Notes: generated from the letters alone by a model not told the origin. 63,360 bases of DNA from Proteobacteria bacterium SG_bin4 (GCA_002083395.1 LWDH01000041.1:1-63360); one strand, 5' to 3'; numbered from the stretch's first letter, positions 36,101-44,006 are shown. Numbers and translations: made by a program.

Positions 36101-36402
36101 AACTGATAGTGTCCCGGCGGTAATTTTCCTGCCAGACTGCCGCTGTCATTGGTCTTGAGCGGCGCATCGCCCGGGGGCTTCCATGCAAAGGATGTTGGCG
36201 TGGATTCGAAAATCAGAATGGCGCTGGATTTTTCGAAAGACTCGCTGGTAATCAACAATTCGGCATCGGCAACCGGCAAACCGCTCTGAAACAAATGCAG
36301 CGAGAATTCCGCTTTTTCTTCATTTCCCCAAGCTGAGCTATTAAACAAAACAACCCAGAGTAAACAATATAACCGGAAAAATTTTTTTATTTCTGTATCC
36401 AT
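33193..36402 (-). CDS. TonB-dependent outer-membrane receptor with CarboxypepD_reg-like N-terminus
   Basis: About 1069 residues. Signal peptide (about 1-26, ending SSAWG), then one or two Ig-like carboxypeptidase-regulatory folds (about 30-240, with DDQGRVTATVPAGSYSVSL). The plug follows (about 250-390, including SALRRASGLTLVGGQYIFIR and GGTLEMRT), then a 22-strand-type barrel ending in an aromatic-containing strand (FFNLSVRLAY). These receptors import large or scarce nutrients across the outer membrane using TonB energy. I chose the ATG at 36402 because it begins the signal peptide; a longer frame to 36477 has no support. It is directly downstream of the TonB2-type operon and is probably its client. 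The ligand is unknown. Confidence 0.93.
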   Translation of the reverse strand: MDTEIKKFFRLYCLLWVVLFNSSAWGNEEKAEFSLHLFQSGLPVADAELLITSESFEKSSAILIFESTPTSFAWKPPGDAPLKTNDSGSLAGKLPPGHYQFTIRTTDGQQFKFDLPLTAAENVQILITFYEGRKKPLLNIESSAAGTLAGTDAAGVGTRDQGEGVISVQVLSVETQKPLKDVQVFLSGLKEKLRTDDQGRVTATVPAGSYSVSLLHSAYSSQTQDGVQIADNQTTELSFKLTPAGVELAEYVVLEPHLAGTIASIMEEQRTATSVATVLGAEQFSRSGDGDVASALRRASGLTLVGGQYIFIRGLGERFSTTLVNGAAIPSPDPTRRVVPLDLFPTNILESVLVQKSYSPDRPAEFAGGTLEMRTRGIPDAFFFNLNLQAGVNDNTTFQDGLTYKGGGLDFTSYDNGARALPDSIADATADGRPLQQQTPFNPRGFTPAQIERFGEDLSGVWNINKRTRGPDTGMQASMGDRFTFGDFTVGYIGALGWKQEFRNQNEINREFAITDGELVKKTDFDVKRSLREVHVTAYGGTELQFRDTHKLFARTMFLRQMFDEARIDQGFTDAETFDIRRSKLKFFSNELLMTQVGGEHRADWLKDFTLNWLFTDATANRVEPKTRDYRFDDTGGGGRFSFSRQIDSNRTMYSNLVDRDQSWRVDGKLPLEPNYDHKIALIGGMITQQKTRDSEIRSFNFFPAGPDGRNNAILGQSSLESILNRNYIGPNGFQLREGTRASDSYNASQHLLSYYGKLDWTLYNRLNISGGLRWEDNNQKVNTFTGSGNALTPTVAGLNRIDMLPSVTTTLFISDKQQLRAGFSQSLSRPDFRELSVAPFTDMNINQEVIGNPNLKQTSITNWDARWEYYLSPSENIFAGFFWKDLTNPIELVTQVGSGVLNTYQNTDKANLYGFEFELLKKLDDVHPLLKNFYVGGNYTWSKSNVKLSQENLASLSTPERPLQGHSSHIVNFQFGYDNPATKTQATLLYNVSSKRIVSAGLLGTPDKYEQPFHQLDFVISQHLYKRLSSQLTMQNLLDDDVLIMQGDEISRQFRRGRFFNLSVRLAY

Positions 36403-36521
36403 TCGGCGTAACCAGCCCCTCTCCAAATTTCTTGCAATCACGCATGGAGATAAAATTTTAATTTTTAAATGTTGCAAACGTATTGCGGTTCGTTATGGCG
36501 GGATAATCATTTGATGATGCT

Positions 36522-37694
36522 TCAGGTGCATTGCCATGGCTCGGTTTTGCAAACTTCCATCAACCGGCGCAATTCGGTTGCCTTGCGAAACAATTCAGCA
36601 TCCTTGAGATGATCGAGATGTTTGCCGACTTCAGCAAAACGGCGCGTTGAAAAAAGCGCGTACGCCAAGGCATAGCGGACGCTTTGATCTTCCAATAAAC
36701 CGGTGCGATACAAACTGCCTTCCATATTGGCGGCGCGCTCGAACTGCTTGAGCGCCAGCAAGATCGATAGCCGTTGTTTGAGCTTTACCTTTTGATCCAG
36801 AATACTTTCATTCAACGTCAACGCCTTATGAAGCCGCCCGGCCCGCCGGTAAATTTCCGCCGCTTCCGATTGCAAGGCCGGATTGAGCAATGCCGCTTGT
36901 TCCAGAATAAACGCTGCGGAATTCAATTGCCCCTGATCCAAATAAGTATGCGCCAGCAATTTTGCGACCAGTTCGTCATCCGGGTATTGCAGACGAGCAA
37001 TTTCAAGAATATTGATCGCTTCCTGAAACTCGCTGCTCAGCCGCAAGGCATTGCCGAAAGCCACGTAATCAGCCGCGCTGGCTTTGGAACGCTGCAAAAA
37101 ATCCCGGCCCAGCCGAACGGCTTCCTGATAGAGTCCCAACTCGACCAAATAAAACACCTTGCGTTTCAGAAAGCGAAAATCCGAGGGAAATGCCCGTTGG
37201 CCGTCGTTCAAAGCACCGATCGCCGCATCCGGTTGCTGCAAATGCCAATACGACTCCGCTTTCAAGCTGATCAGCATCGCGTCTTTATTCACCAAATCGC
37301 CCGCTTTGCCGATCGCATTCACGGTATTGCGGTAGTCTTTCAATCCAAAATGGGCTTGCGCCAGATAGATGAAAATCGAGCGATCCTGCTGACCGTTCTT
37401 GATCGCTTGCTGCAAGCTGTCCCGGGCGGCTTCCAAGTCGTTCAATCCCAGATACGCCAATCCCTGCAAGGTATAAAACCGCGCCAGATCGGTTTTCTTG
37501 TTGCCGAGATCGACGCTTTGCAAAGCCATCAGCGCCCGGTCGTGATGACCATCCCGCAACATCACTGCTGCCAGCTCGATAAAATCGGCCGATGCCGTTT
37601 TTTTATCCGCCGCCTGCACCGTGTGCGTAAAGCAACTAAATGCAATCGCAATATAAATGAGGCAATGCAAATGCCAGAACGACCGGTCTCTCAT
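36522..37694 (-). CDS. Secreted TPR-repeat protein of the TonB2 operon
   Basis: A 390-residue protein with a signal peptide (about 7-28, ending VQA) and roughly nine tetratricopeptide-like helix pairs over the rest, for example YLGLNDLEAARDSLQQAI and AFGNALRLSSEFQEAINILE. TPR arrays mediate protein contacts. In known TonB2 clusters a TPR protein often accompanies ttpC-exbB-exbD-tonB and is thought to help assemble the complex in the periplasm. The gene starts nine bases after tonB. It shows no enzymatic motif. Two cysteines near the C-terminus (MEVCKTEPWQCT) may form a disulfide. Confidence 0.85.
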   Translation of the reverse strand: MRDRSFWHLHCLIYIAIAFSCFTHTVQAADKKTASADFIELAAVMLRDGHHDRALMALQSVDLGNKKTDLARFYTLQGLAYLGLNDLEAARDSLQQAIKNGQQDRSIFIYLAQAHFGLKDYRNTVNAIGKAGDLVNKDAMLISLKAESYWHLQQPDAAIGALNDGQRAFPSDFRFLKRKVFYLVELGLYQEAVRLGRDFLQRSKASAADYVAFGNALRLSSEFQEAINILEIARLQYPDDELVAKLLAHTYLDQGQLNSAAFILEQAALLNPALQSEAAEIYRRAGRLHKALTLNESILDQKVKLKQRLSILLALKQFERAANMEGSLYRTGLLEDQSVRYALAYALFSTRRFAEVGKHLDHLKDAELFRKATELRRLMEVCKTEPWQCT

Positions 37695-37703
37695 ATTGGT
37701 GGA

Positions 37704-38345
37704 TTAGGACAGATCAAAGCGGATTTTTTGTTTGGCCCATACCCGAACGTTATCGCCTTTGTATTTAGCCGGTTCAAAATGCCAAGCGCGGATACCTTGT
37801 AACGCTGCAGCTTCGAAAATGCCGGACGGACTGGATTCCAAAACCTGCACTTGATTGATGGAACCATCAGCTTCAACCAGCACCGACAGCAGCACATAAC
37901 CTTTGATGCCGTTCTTTTTCGCTGTTGGCGGATACTTGAACGATCCGCGTGCGATCGGTTTGGGCGGCACATCGACCAGATCGGCCGTCATCACGACATT
38001 GCCGGTTTTTCCAAGCAGGCTGTCGTCGACATCCCGCGAACCGCCATCCAGCCCGAGCGACCCCAGATCGATACCGGACAGAGCGGTATCCAGTCCCTTG
38101 AAAGGCGCCGGCGCTTGCGGCCGGGTAACCTGTTTTTTGGGTTCCACTTTCTTGATTTCTTTTTTCGGTTCTTGCTTGATTTCCCGCGTCATGGCGATTT
38201 CCGTCACTTCCTGCGGCGGCGTGCGTTCGATTTTTCCCATGTAGTGATTCAGAATCACAATCAGCGCGAACACCATCCCCACACCGAAAAACATGGATAC
38301 CACACCGGCTACATGCCGTTTCATTGTCATCGTACTCATAATCAT
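37704..38345 (-). CDS. TonB family energy transducer (TonB2-type)
   Basis: A 213-residue TonB: N-terminal membrane anchor (about 10-33), a Pro/Lys/Glu-rich periplasm-spanning stretch (about 45-75, KQEPKKEIKKVEPKKQ), and a C-terminal TonB_C domain (about 125-213, YPPTAKKNGIKGYVLLSVLV, AWHFEPAKYKG) that contacts receptor TonB boxes. The protein is shorter than classic TonB, as usual for TonB2. Its ATG overlaps the exbD stop by one base (TAATG), so translation is coupled. It transmits proton-motive force to the outer-membrane receptor. Confidence 0.92.
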   Translation of the reverse strand: MIMSTMTMKRHVAGVVSMFFGVGMVFALIVILNHYMGKIERTPPQEVTEIAMTREIKQEPKKEIKKVEPKKQVTRPQAPAPFKGLDTALSGIDLGSLGLDGGSRDVDDSLLGKTGNVVMTADLVDVPPKPIARGSFKYPPTAKKNGIKGYVLLSVLVEADGSINQVQVLESSPSGIFEAAALQGIRAWHFEPAKYKGDNVRVWAKQKIRFDLS

Positions 38346-38752
38346 TACCCCGCTTCTTTTCTCGTTGCCACACCCACGCTCTCGGCACCGGCCAAGCGCG
38401 CCTGATCCACAACTTCCACCAAGCGCCCCGCTGGCACACCCTCATCGGTGACAACCAGCACGATTTTGTTGGAAGAAGTACTCAATAAATCCCGAAGTTT
38501 GCTTTGTATTAACCACAACCGCACCGCTTCGCCGTCGACATAGGTATCGCCATTGCGATCGATAAACAGCCGGATCGCCTTACTGGATGCAGCGACCGCG
38601 CTATTGGCCTTGGGCCGTTCCAAATCCAGCTTCATGTCTTTGACGAAAGTCGTGGTCACCATAAAAAAGATCAACAAGATAAAAACGATGTCGATCAATG
38701 GCGCCATGTCGATGGTGGTTTCGGCTTCCGCCGGTTCGTTATTCCGCATCAT
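38345..38752 (-). CDS. exbD: ExbD/TolR-family biopolymer transport protein
   Basis: A 135-residue ExbD from the ATG at 38752, which has GGGAG in front and overlaps the upstream exbB stop codon (ATGA). A single membrane helix contains the conserved aspartate in APLIDIVFILLIFFMVTTTF (D near residue 18), required for proton use. The rest is a periplasmic peptidoglycan/TonB-contacting domain. With ExbB and TonB it forms the energising complex in the inner membrane. A longer frame to 38794 would overlap exbB by more and is unlikely. Confidence 0.93.
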   Translation of the reverse strand: MMRNNEPAEAETTIDMAPLIDIVFILLIFFMVTTTFVKDMKLDLERPKANSAVAASSKAIRLFIDRNGDTYVDGEAVRLWLIQSKLRDLLSTSSNKIVLVVTDEGVPAGRLVEVVDQARLAGAESVGVATRKEAG

Positions 38753-39381
38753 GAATGACTCCCGCTTGAAGATTGAGGATGGCTTTGGTGACACAGCAAA
38801 TCCTTGACTTGCGACAGATCGAGTTCGATCTGCTGCTGTTTGCGCCTAAGGATGCTATGCACCAGCAGCCCCGGGATCGCCACAGTCAACCCCATTTGTG
38901 TCGTAAATAGCGCTTGCGAAATGCCGCCTGCGATACCGCCGGATTGCGAATGCAGCGTCATGGTCGCCAGCGAATCGAAAGTTTCGATCATGCCGATCAC
39001 CGTACCCAGCAATCCGAGCAACGGTGCTATGAGAATCACGACGCGTACCAGCACGGCAAACTTCCCGATTTCCCGTTCATATTCGTAAAATGCTGCATCC
39101 AGATGGCGGCGCAAATTCCGCACGCCTTTTTTTTGCAACCGCACGCCTTGCCGAATCGCGCGCGCGACGATATTCACCGCTGGCCGGTCAATATCTTGTT
39201 GATAGTATTGCAACAGATCGCGCACACCCATGCGTTTCGGCTCTTTCATCACCCAGAAGCGATAACCCAATCCGTACCAGAGCAATAACGTACACAGCAC
39301 CAGCGGTGGCATCACGATTCCACCCGCTGCGAACATTTCTTTGATGATCAACAAATGCTCTGCGATATCCATATCAGGCAC
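38749..39381 (-). CDS. exbB: ExbB/MotA/TolQ-family proton channel protein
   Basis: A 210-residue ExbB2-type protein with three membrane segments (about 17-37, 108-135, 155-180). The core APLLGLLGTVIGMIETFDSL and the second FTTQMGLTVAIPGLLVHS motif are the family hallmarks lining the proton path. It overlaps the TtpC-like gene by eight bases and exbD by four. Length and topology match ExbB2 in TonB2 clusters. Confidence 0.92.
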   Translation of the reverse strand: MPDMDIAEHLLIIKEMFAAGGIVMPPLVLCTLLLWYGLGYRFWVMKEPKRMGVRDLLQYYQQDIDRPAVNIVARAIRQGVRLQKKGVRNLRRHLDAAFYEYEREIGKFAVLVRVVILIAPLLGLLGTVIGMIETFDSLATMTLHSQSGGIAGGISQALFTTQMGLTVAIPGLLVHSILRRKQQQIELDLSQVKDLLCHQSHPQSSSGSHS

Positions 39382-40870
39382 TACCTAACGCGAGCGAAGA
39401 GTTGCCGGTGTTCGTTTCAATTGCTTCGTCAACATCCACGCCGCCGCCTAAAAAGATGTTAATAATCCGCAGCGCCGAATGTTCCATATCGCGCTTGATA
39501 TTCTTCGCCCACGCAGTTAATAGGGAACCCAGCAACAGCGTCGGAATAGCGACGGTCAACCCGAGCTGGGTGGTAACCAGTGCAATCGAAATGCCGTCCG
39601 ACAACAACTTCGGATCGCCGGTGCCGAATTCGGTAATCATGTCAAAGGTTTCGATCATGCCGGTGACCGTCCCGAGCAGCCCCAACAGCGGCGCGACCGA
39701 GGCGATCACCAGAATCGCCGGACCAAACCGGTCGAGCGGCCCCGATTCCTGCAGAATCGCTTCATAGACAATGCCTTCCATGTGATCACGATCGTCTTTC
39801 AGATGACGCAAGGTATAGTGCAACACCCGGCCGATTGCAGAGGTATTGCTTTCGCAGTGCTTCTTGGCCGTTTCGAGATCGCCGGCAGTCAGTTGTTGAA
39901 TGATTTGATCGGTCAATTGCACGTTATCGGCGCTATTGGTCCGCAACAATTGCGCCCGTATCATCACCAATATCCCCGCAAGCCCGCCCAGTATCACAAT
40001 GACCCAGCCAATCGGACCACCCGAATCAATGATACTTAACAGCGTTTTCTCCGGCGCTTCGTCAATCGAAGTGGAACGCGATTCGAACAAATACAACTGC
40101 AATACCGCCGGTTGTTCGTTTTTACTCAATGCTGCGGCGCTTTCCGCACCCGCGTTTTTCCATACTTTGAAATCGCCACCACCTGCAGGCACTAAACTGC
40201 CACTGCCCTCCGCGCTGATACCAAATGCTGCAATATTGCCCAGATGAATCAGCGATCCTTCGGCTTGTTTACCGTTCGCAAGGAAAAAATGACCTGATTT
40301 GGTTTGAATGCCGCCAAGCTTCTGCAGCAACGTTAATGCTTGCTTGAAAATGAAATCGACTTTTTCCGGATCATTACCTTTTGCATCCTTCATTGCCTGA
40401 GGCATTTCAATTCCATGATTTTTGAGTGTCAGCTCTGCCTGCAAATAAGTGGTTTCGAGCGCGTCATGACGCTCCGATACCGCTGCTTCCCTGCGCTCCG
40501 ACTCGGCAAGTTGCGCATTGAGCTGATCAATTTTTGATGAGCGTTCAACGGTTGTGCGTTCGAGTGCGATAACCTTGGCGTTTAGCGCTTGTTCTTCACG
40601 TTGCGCGCTGGCCTGGTAATTCCTTAAACGCTCACTGAGTTCACGCTTCTGCGCTTCCAGAAATGCGTATTCGCGTTTGTAAGCGGTCTCCAAGCTGACG
40701 GCTTGCTGTTTTGCCTCGGGTTGTTTTTTGGCTGGCGTCGTTTCGGGCTTTCCTTCCGGCGTTGACACCGTAACACTCTCGCCGGCTGCCGCATCCTTGG
40801 GTTGTTGGGAAAAACCGGAACCGGCCCAGGTCGCCATCAGCAACAGTATAGTAATTAACAGTCTTTTCAT
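39374..40870 (-). CDS. TtpC-like protein: periplasmic coiled coil plus ExbB domain
   Basis: A 498-residue protein. Signal peptide (about 1-22), a charged periplasmic coiled coil (about 55-145), a beta-rich part with ASFGI/GSLVPAG turns (about 190-255), then a MotA/ExbB proton-channel domain. That domain has IGWVIVILGGLAGILVMIRA, APLLGLLGTVTGMIETFDMI and VTTQLGLTVAIPTLLLGSLL. This architecture is that of TtpC, the extra component essential to the Vibrio TonB2 system. It overlaps the upstream DUF3450 gene by four bases and exbB by eight, so the six genes are probably translated as a coupled set. Confidence 0.9.
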   Translation of the reverse strand: MKRLLITILLLMATWAGSGFSQQPKDAAAGESVTVSTPEGKPETTPAKKQPEAKQQAVSLETAYKREYAFLEAQKRELSERLRNYQASAQREEQALNAKVIALERTTVERSSKIDQLNAQLAESERREAAVSERHDALETTYLQAELTLKNHGIEMPQAMKDAKGNDPEKVDFIFKQALTLLQKLGGIQTKSGHFFLANGKQAEGSLIHLGNIAAFGISAEGSGSLVPAGGGDFKVWKNAGAESAAALSKNEQPAVLQLYLFESRSTSIDEAPEKTLLSIIDSGGPIGWVIVILGGLAGILVMIRAQLLRTNSADNVQLTDQIIQQLTAGDLETAKKHCESNTSAIGRVLHYTLRHLKDDRDHMEGIVYEAILQESGPLDRFGPAILVIASVAPLLGLLGTVTGMIETFDMITEFGTGDPKLLSDGISIALVTTQLGLTVAIPTLLLGSLLTAWAKNIKRDMEHSALRIINIFLGGGVDVDEAIETNTGNSSLALGSA

Positions 40871-41634
40871 TTGCTTAATGGGTTAGGTAATTCGAAATAA
40901 CCTTGACGGATCTGTTTTTTCAGTGAATCGAACAAGTTGCGGATGCGTTCGCGATCGGCACTGTCGCTGACGGCTTCAAAAATCCAGCCGCCCTCTTTGG
41001 AGCGTTTTGCCATCCCGCTCTGGTTATCCTTAGTTTGGAAAAACATAAACACCGTGCCGATTTTGGCAATGTCAACCAACACCTTCTCGCCGTTTAGCAA
41101 AATCGTTTGCTGGTAAATTCCATTTTCCTTGCTCAGCCTTACTTCATCTTCAATCAATGACCAGGTTTGATTGACCGCCTTACTTGGGTCAATTTGCTGA
41201 TTCACCAGGTTATTCTCCAGATCGTTAATGGCTTTAATCCGATCGTCGACTTTGAAAGGAAAGCCGCCTTGAATATGGCGTTTGTACTCCGCCAGCGCAG
41301 AAAGCAAGACCGGTTTCAAATGCTCGCCGGATTGCTCGGCTTGTTGGGTGGTCACACCCAGTTTATCGATCGACTGTTGCAGCTTCTCGACACTCAATTT
41401 CTGGCGGCGCTCTTCAACACTTAAATCCGCCAATTGCGAATTGAGCGCGGACATTTTGCTGCTGTGTTTTTCTTTCTCGATATCGAGCTGTGATTGAAGC
41501 GTTTCCACTTCTCCACGGATTTTAGCCAGCGACTTTGCAAGATTCTCAATATTGCTGGCCAAGACCGGTGATGCAAAACCAAGCAGCATCCAACTGCCCA
41601 TCACCACGATTTTTTTTGATAACTGAATCTGCAT
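40867..41634 (-). CDS. DUF3450 periplasmic coiled-coil protein
   Basis: A 255-residue protein with a signal peptide (about 1-26), then a long coiled coil (about 30-105), then a globular part with WSLIEDEVRLSKENGIYQ. This is the DUF3450 family, which regularly heads TonB2/TtpC operons. Its job is unknown; a periplasmic scaffold for the TtpC coiled coil is a fair guess. It is the first gene of the operon and overlaps the next by four bases. Confidence 0.88.
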   Translation of the reverse strand: MQIQLSKKIVVMGSWMLLGFASPVLASNIENLAKSLAKIRGEVETLQSQLDIEKEKHSSKMSALNSQLADLSVEERRQKLSVEKLQQSIDKLGVTTQQAEQSGEHLKPVLLSALAEYKRHIQGGFPFKVDDRIKAINDLENNLVNQQIDPSKAVNQTWSLIEDEVRLSKENGIYQQTILLNGEKVLVDIAKIGTVFMFFQTKDNQSGMAKRSKEGGWIFEAVSDSADRERIRNLFDSLKKQIRQGYFELPNPLSK

Positions 41635-41685
41635 ACATCCCCTTTTGCGTTGCCGTGAATACTACAAGGCGAATATTTCACTTTC

Positions 41686-41703
41686 ATGACAATTCGATGT
41701 CAT
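41686..41703. promoter_or_regulatory. Palindrome before the TonB2 operon
   Basis: ATGACA (41686-41691) and TGTCAT (41698-41703) form an inverted repeat with a six-base spacer, 52-69 bases before the operon's first ATG. The halves equal Pho-box half-sites but are inverted rather than direct. A dimeric repressor or activator site is plausible; identity unknown. Confidence 0.35.
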
Positions 41704-41803
41704 TTAACAAGTGCGGGGACGCATCCATGAATCCGTTCAGTCAACACGGAAAAGGATTTTTTCGTGCATAACCTGCGCCGTATAACGCTTAGCCAATCAT
41801 AAA

Positions 41804-41962
41804 ATGAGCAGTGACATTACTACTGCCTATATTGCTACCGATGTGGAGCGATTGCGGCAGCCGATACAGAAAATGACCGACTATATCCTTAAATGCGCTG
41901 GATATAAGTCTTCCGCAACCGTTACCGATCTATCAGAAAAGAAATCACATAAAACATCTTGA
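41804..41962 (+). other. Possible 52-codon ORF of unknown origin
   Basis: An open frame starting ATG at 41804 with DVERLRQPIQKMTDYILKCA in its middle reads like protein but I recognise no family. No clear ribosome binding site. It lies just before the broken toxin and could be a remnant of the same accessory insertion. Confidence 0.25.
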
Positions 41963-41973
41963 CTTAATACGGC

Positions 41974-42277
41974 ATTGCCGAAACTGAAGTTTTCAGCCGT
42001 TATGTCAGCGACTACTGGACTGAAGACGAACGCGCAGCTTTTGCCGTCTGGATTGCAGAGCACTACGACACCGGAGATATTGTTCCAGGAAGGCGGTTGC
42101 AGAAAGGTGCGTTGATCTCGCAAAGGCACGGAAAAAAGTGGTGGTTTACGTGCAATCTACTACAACTTGCTTGAGGATGGCGCTATTTGGCTATTGCTGA
42201 TATACGCCAAAAACAAACACGAAAACATCCCCGCTCATTTACTCAAAGCGATTAAGGAAAAAATATCATGCCCATGA
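41974..42277 (+). pseudogene. Broken RelE/HigB-type toxin gene
   Basis: Translating in pieces gives IAETEVFSRYVSDYWTEDER, then IAEHYDTGDIVPG, then after a frameshift near 42089 GGCRKVR-stop-SRKGTEKSGG, and finally IYYNLLEDGAIWLLLIYAKN to the end. This is the clear core of RelE/ParE-superfamily toxins of the HigB2 type (PG-GG-RK-R, K-GG-R-IYY, YAK). Lesions: no start codon (an in-frame stop lies just upstream), one frameshift, and a TGA where tryptophan is usual. Toxins of this group are ribosome-dependent mRNA nucleases. The 3' end still overlaps the intact antitoxin gene by ten bases. Confidence 0.8.
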
Positions 42278-42621
42278 CTGAAAAAGAACTGAGGAAACGA
42301 GACGCCAAACGTGATTTAGGAGCGGAATTGCTCGAATCTGTCACACAAATGAAATCCGGGCGTGCGAGCCGGATACACAAAGTTGAAGTCCCGCCAGTCG
42401 TTTCAGTGCGTATAAAGTCGGGCTTGTCACGATCGGATTTTGCAAAACTGCTCGGCGTTTCGGTAAGAACATTACAAGATCGGGAACAAGGCCGCCGCCA
42501 GCCAAGCGGGGCTGCTAAGACTTTGATTGCAATTGCTGAGCGCCGCCCTGATGTGTTGAAGGAAATTACCGAACAATTTTTAATGGCGGAAGAAATTTCT
42601 GAATTCACAGAAATCCTTTAA
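42268..42621 (+). CDS. XRE-family antitoxin (HigA-type), orphaned
   Basis: A 117-residue helix-turn-helix protein. The HTH (about 45-75) reads SGLSRSDFAKLLGVSVRTLQ followed by DREQGRRQPSG, typical of HigA antitoxins paired with HigB2 toxins. It is complete and has an AAGGAA ribosome binding site (42253-42258). Its partner toxin immediately upstream is dead, so this is an orphan antitoxin that might survive as an anti-addiction protein or as a plain repressor. Confidence 0.88.
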   Translation: MPMTEKELRKRDAKRDLGAELLESVTQMKSGRASRIHKVEVPPVVSVRIKSGLSRSDFAKLLGVSVRTLQDREQGRRQPSGAAKTLIAIAERRPDVLKEITEQFLMAEEISEFTEIL

Positions 42622-42633
42622 ACAAATGCAAAA

Positions 42634-42658
42634 GGCCAATGTTTATTCAACATTGGCC
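42634..42658. terminator. Perfect hairpin between convergent genes
   Basis: GGCCAATGTT (42634-42643) and its exact complement (42649-42658), 10-bp stem, five-base loop. On the minus strand it is followed by TTTTGC, so it best serves the small membrane-protein gene; it also follows the antitoxin gene on the plus strand. Confidence 0.75.
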
Positions 42659-42681
42659 CCTTACTTTAGCCCTACGAGAGA

Positions 42682-42906
42682 TTAGGCGTAAATTTTTTTC
42701 ATAGGTAAACGGCGTTTATTTGTGGTCAAGCTAGCAACGACTAGATAGCTCAAAAAGAACACCGCACCTAAAATGAGATCAACTTCTAACCAGCTCACAA
42801 GTGAATTGGCATCGCCAAATAATAAAAATCCAATTGCCGGAACGATTCCAAATAATACCAATGTCAATCTTGTGGTTGCGCTCATTACATCATGGTTTGC
42901 TTTCAT
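42682..42906 (-). CDS. Small membrane protein, two predicted helices
   Basis: A 74-residue protein. Hydrophobic stretches at about 12-30 (TRLTLVLFGIVPAIGFLLF) and about 40-62 (VDLILGAVFFLSYLVVASL) predict two membrane helices; the C-terminus is basic (KRRLPMKK). It has an AGGAGAT ribosome binding site and a good terminator, so it is likely a real gene. I do not recognise the family. Confidence 0.6.
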   Translation of the reverse strand: MKANHDVMSATTRLTLVLFGIVPAIGFLLFGDANSLVSWLEVDLILGAVFFLSYLVVASLTTNKRRLPMKKIYA

Positions 42907-43061
42907 TTTAATCTCCTAGTGGATATAGCTTATAAACAAATTACATAACTTAAGATGTAAGTATTCACAAAAAGTTCACAGTTATTTCACAAAAAAATTA
43001 CAAATTAGCATTTATTTATTAACTGCATGATAATATTTATAAAATTTTTTAAAGAATTTCA

Positions 43062-43094
43062 TTTTGAAATGGATACTCACTGTCCATTTCAAAA
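43062..43094. repeat. Perfect 12-bp inverted repeat
   Basis: TTTTGAAATGGA (43062-43073) and its exact complement (43083-43094) around a nine-base loop, at the left edge of the AT-rich accessory stretch and just before the truncated phage gene. It may be a terminator, a protein-binding site, or an insertion boundary. Confidence 0.6.
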
Positions 43095-43154
43095 ACTCTC
43101 TTCCAAAGTGAGCGAGTTATAAGCCGTCAATTGAAATTAATTCTTTGAAAATGG

Positions 43155-44006
43155 TTGATCTCATGCATGTGGGAAATAATCCCGACTTCAAATCTATCTG
43201 GCAGTTGGTGCATTCCTGTGTACGGTTTTCGTATTGCCGAGCCGCAACACGACGGTACGCCCCATTGGCATATGTTGCTATTCATGCCGCCCGAACAAAC
43301 TGAGAAAGTCAGAGAAATCATGCGACACTATGCCTTGCAAACCGACGGCAACGAACCCGGCGCACTGGAACACCGCTTCAAGGCAATCTCTATTGATAAA
43401 AGCAAAAGCAGCGCCGTCGGTTACATTGCGAAATACATCTCCAAAAACATCGACGGCAATCCGATACAGGAAGCGGCTGAACGAGTAGAAGCCTGGGCAT
43501 CAACCTGGGGAATCCGGCAATTCCAACGGATTGGCGGCGCACCGGTCAGCATTTGGCGTGAACTCCGAAGAATCCACGATGCACCTGAAGATATTCTGGA
43601 ACAAGCAAGACAAGCTGCCGATCAGGGGCACTGGTGGCAGTTTATCCAATTGATGGGTGGCGCAACAACCAATCGCAAAGATAAGCCCATTAGACCGATG
43701 AAAATCGACTCCAAAGAACCAGGCAAATACGGAGACCCTATCGGCAAAAAGATTTGCGGCGTTGAAACCTGCACTATTCAACTACCGACACGCTTGCATC
43801 AATGGCGGATTCAAAGAATTACAGTTGATATAGAATCAACTGAGCGGCGAAGCGCAAAGCGCCCGAGTGGGAGCGACAGCGGCAGCAACCACGAGGCCGC
43901 ATTTGCGGCGCAGCCGCCTTGGAGTTCTGTTAATAACTGTACGAAAAATAAATTTAGTATAGAAATTAAGGGCAAGTTAAGGCCGTTAAAAGTTCAGGAT
44001 CATTAG
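43155..44006 (+). pseudogene. 5'-truncated phage replication endonuclease (P2 gpA-like)
   Basis: The readable 283 codons match the C-terminal half of the catalytic region of P2-type replication gene A proteins. The HUH metal motif is intact (PHWHMLLF), as is the tyrosine motif (GYIAKYISKN), followed by AAERVEAWASTWGIRQFQ and TRLHQWRIQR. Full-length proteins are roughly 700-800 residues. Here the N-terminal part is missing, the frame opens with TTG just after an in-frame TGA at 43146, and no ribosome binding site is seen. The family nicks the phage origin and starts rolling-circle replication. No other phage genes remain nearby, so this is a prophage relic. Confidence 0.85.

Noticed and set aside
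36774..37802. 342-codon plus-strand frame across the TPR and TonB genes
   Set aside because: Antisense shadow; the opposite strand encodes clear TPR repeats and a signal peptide.
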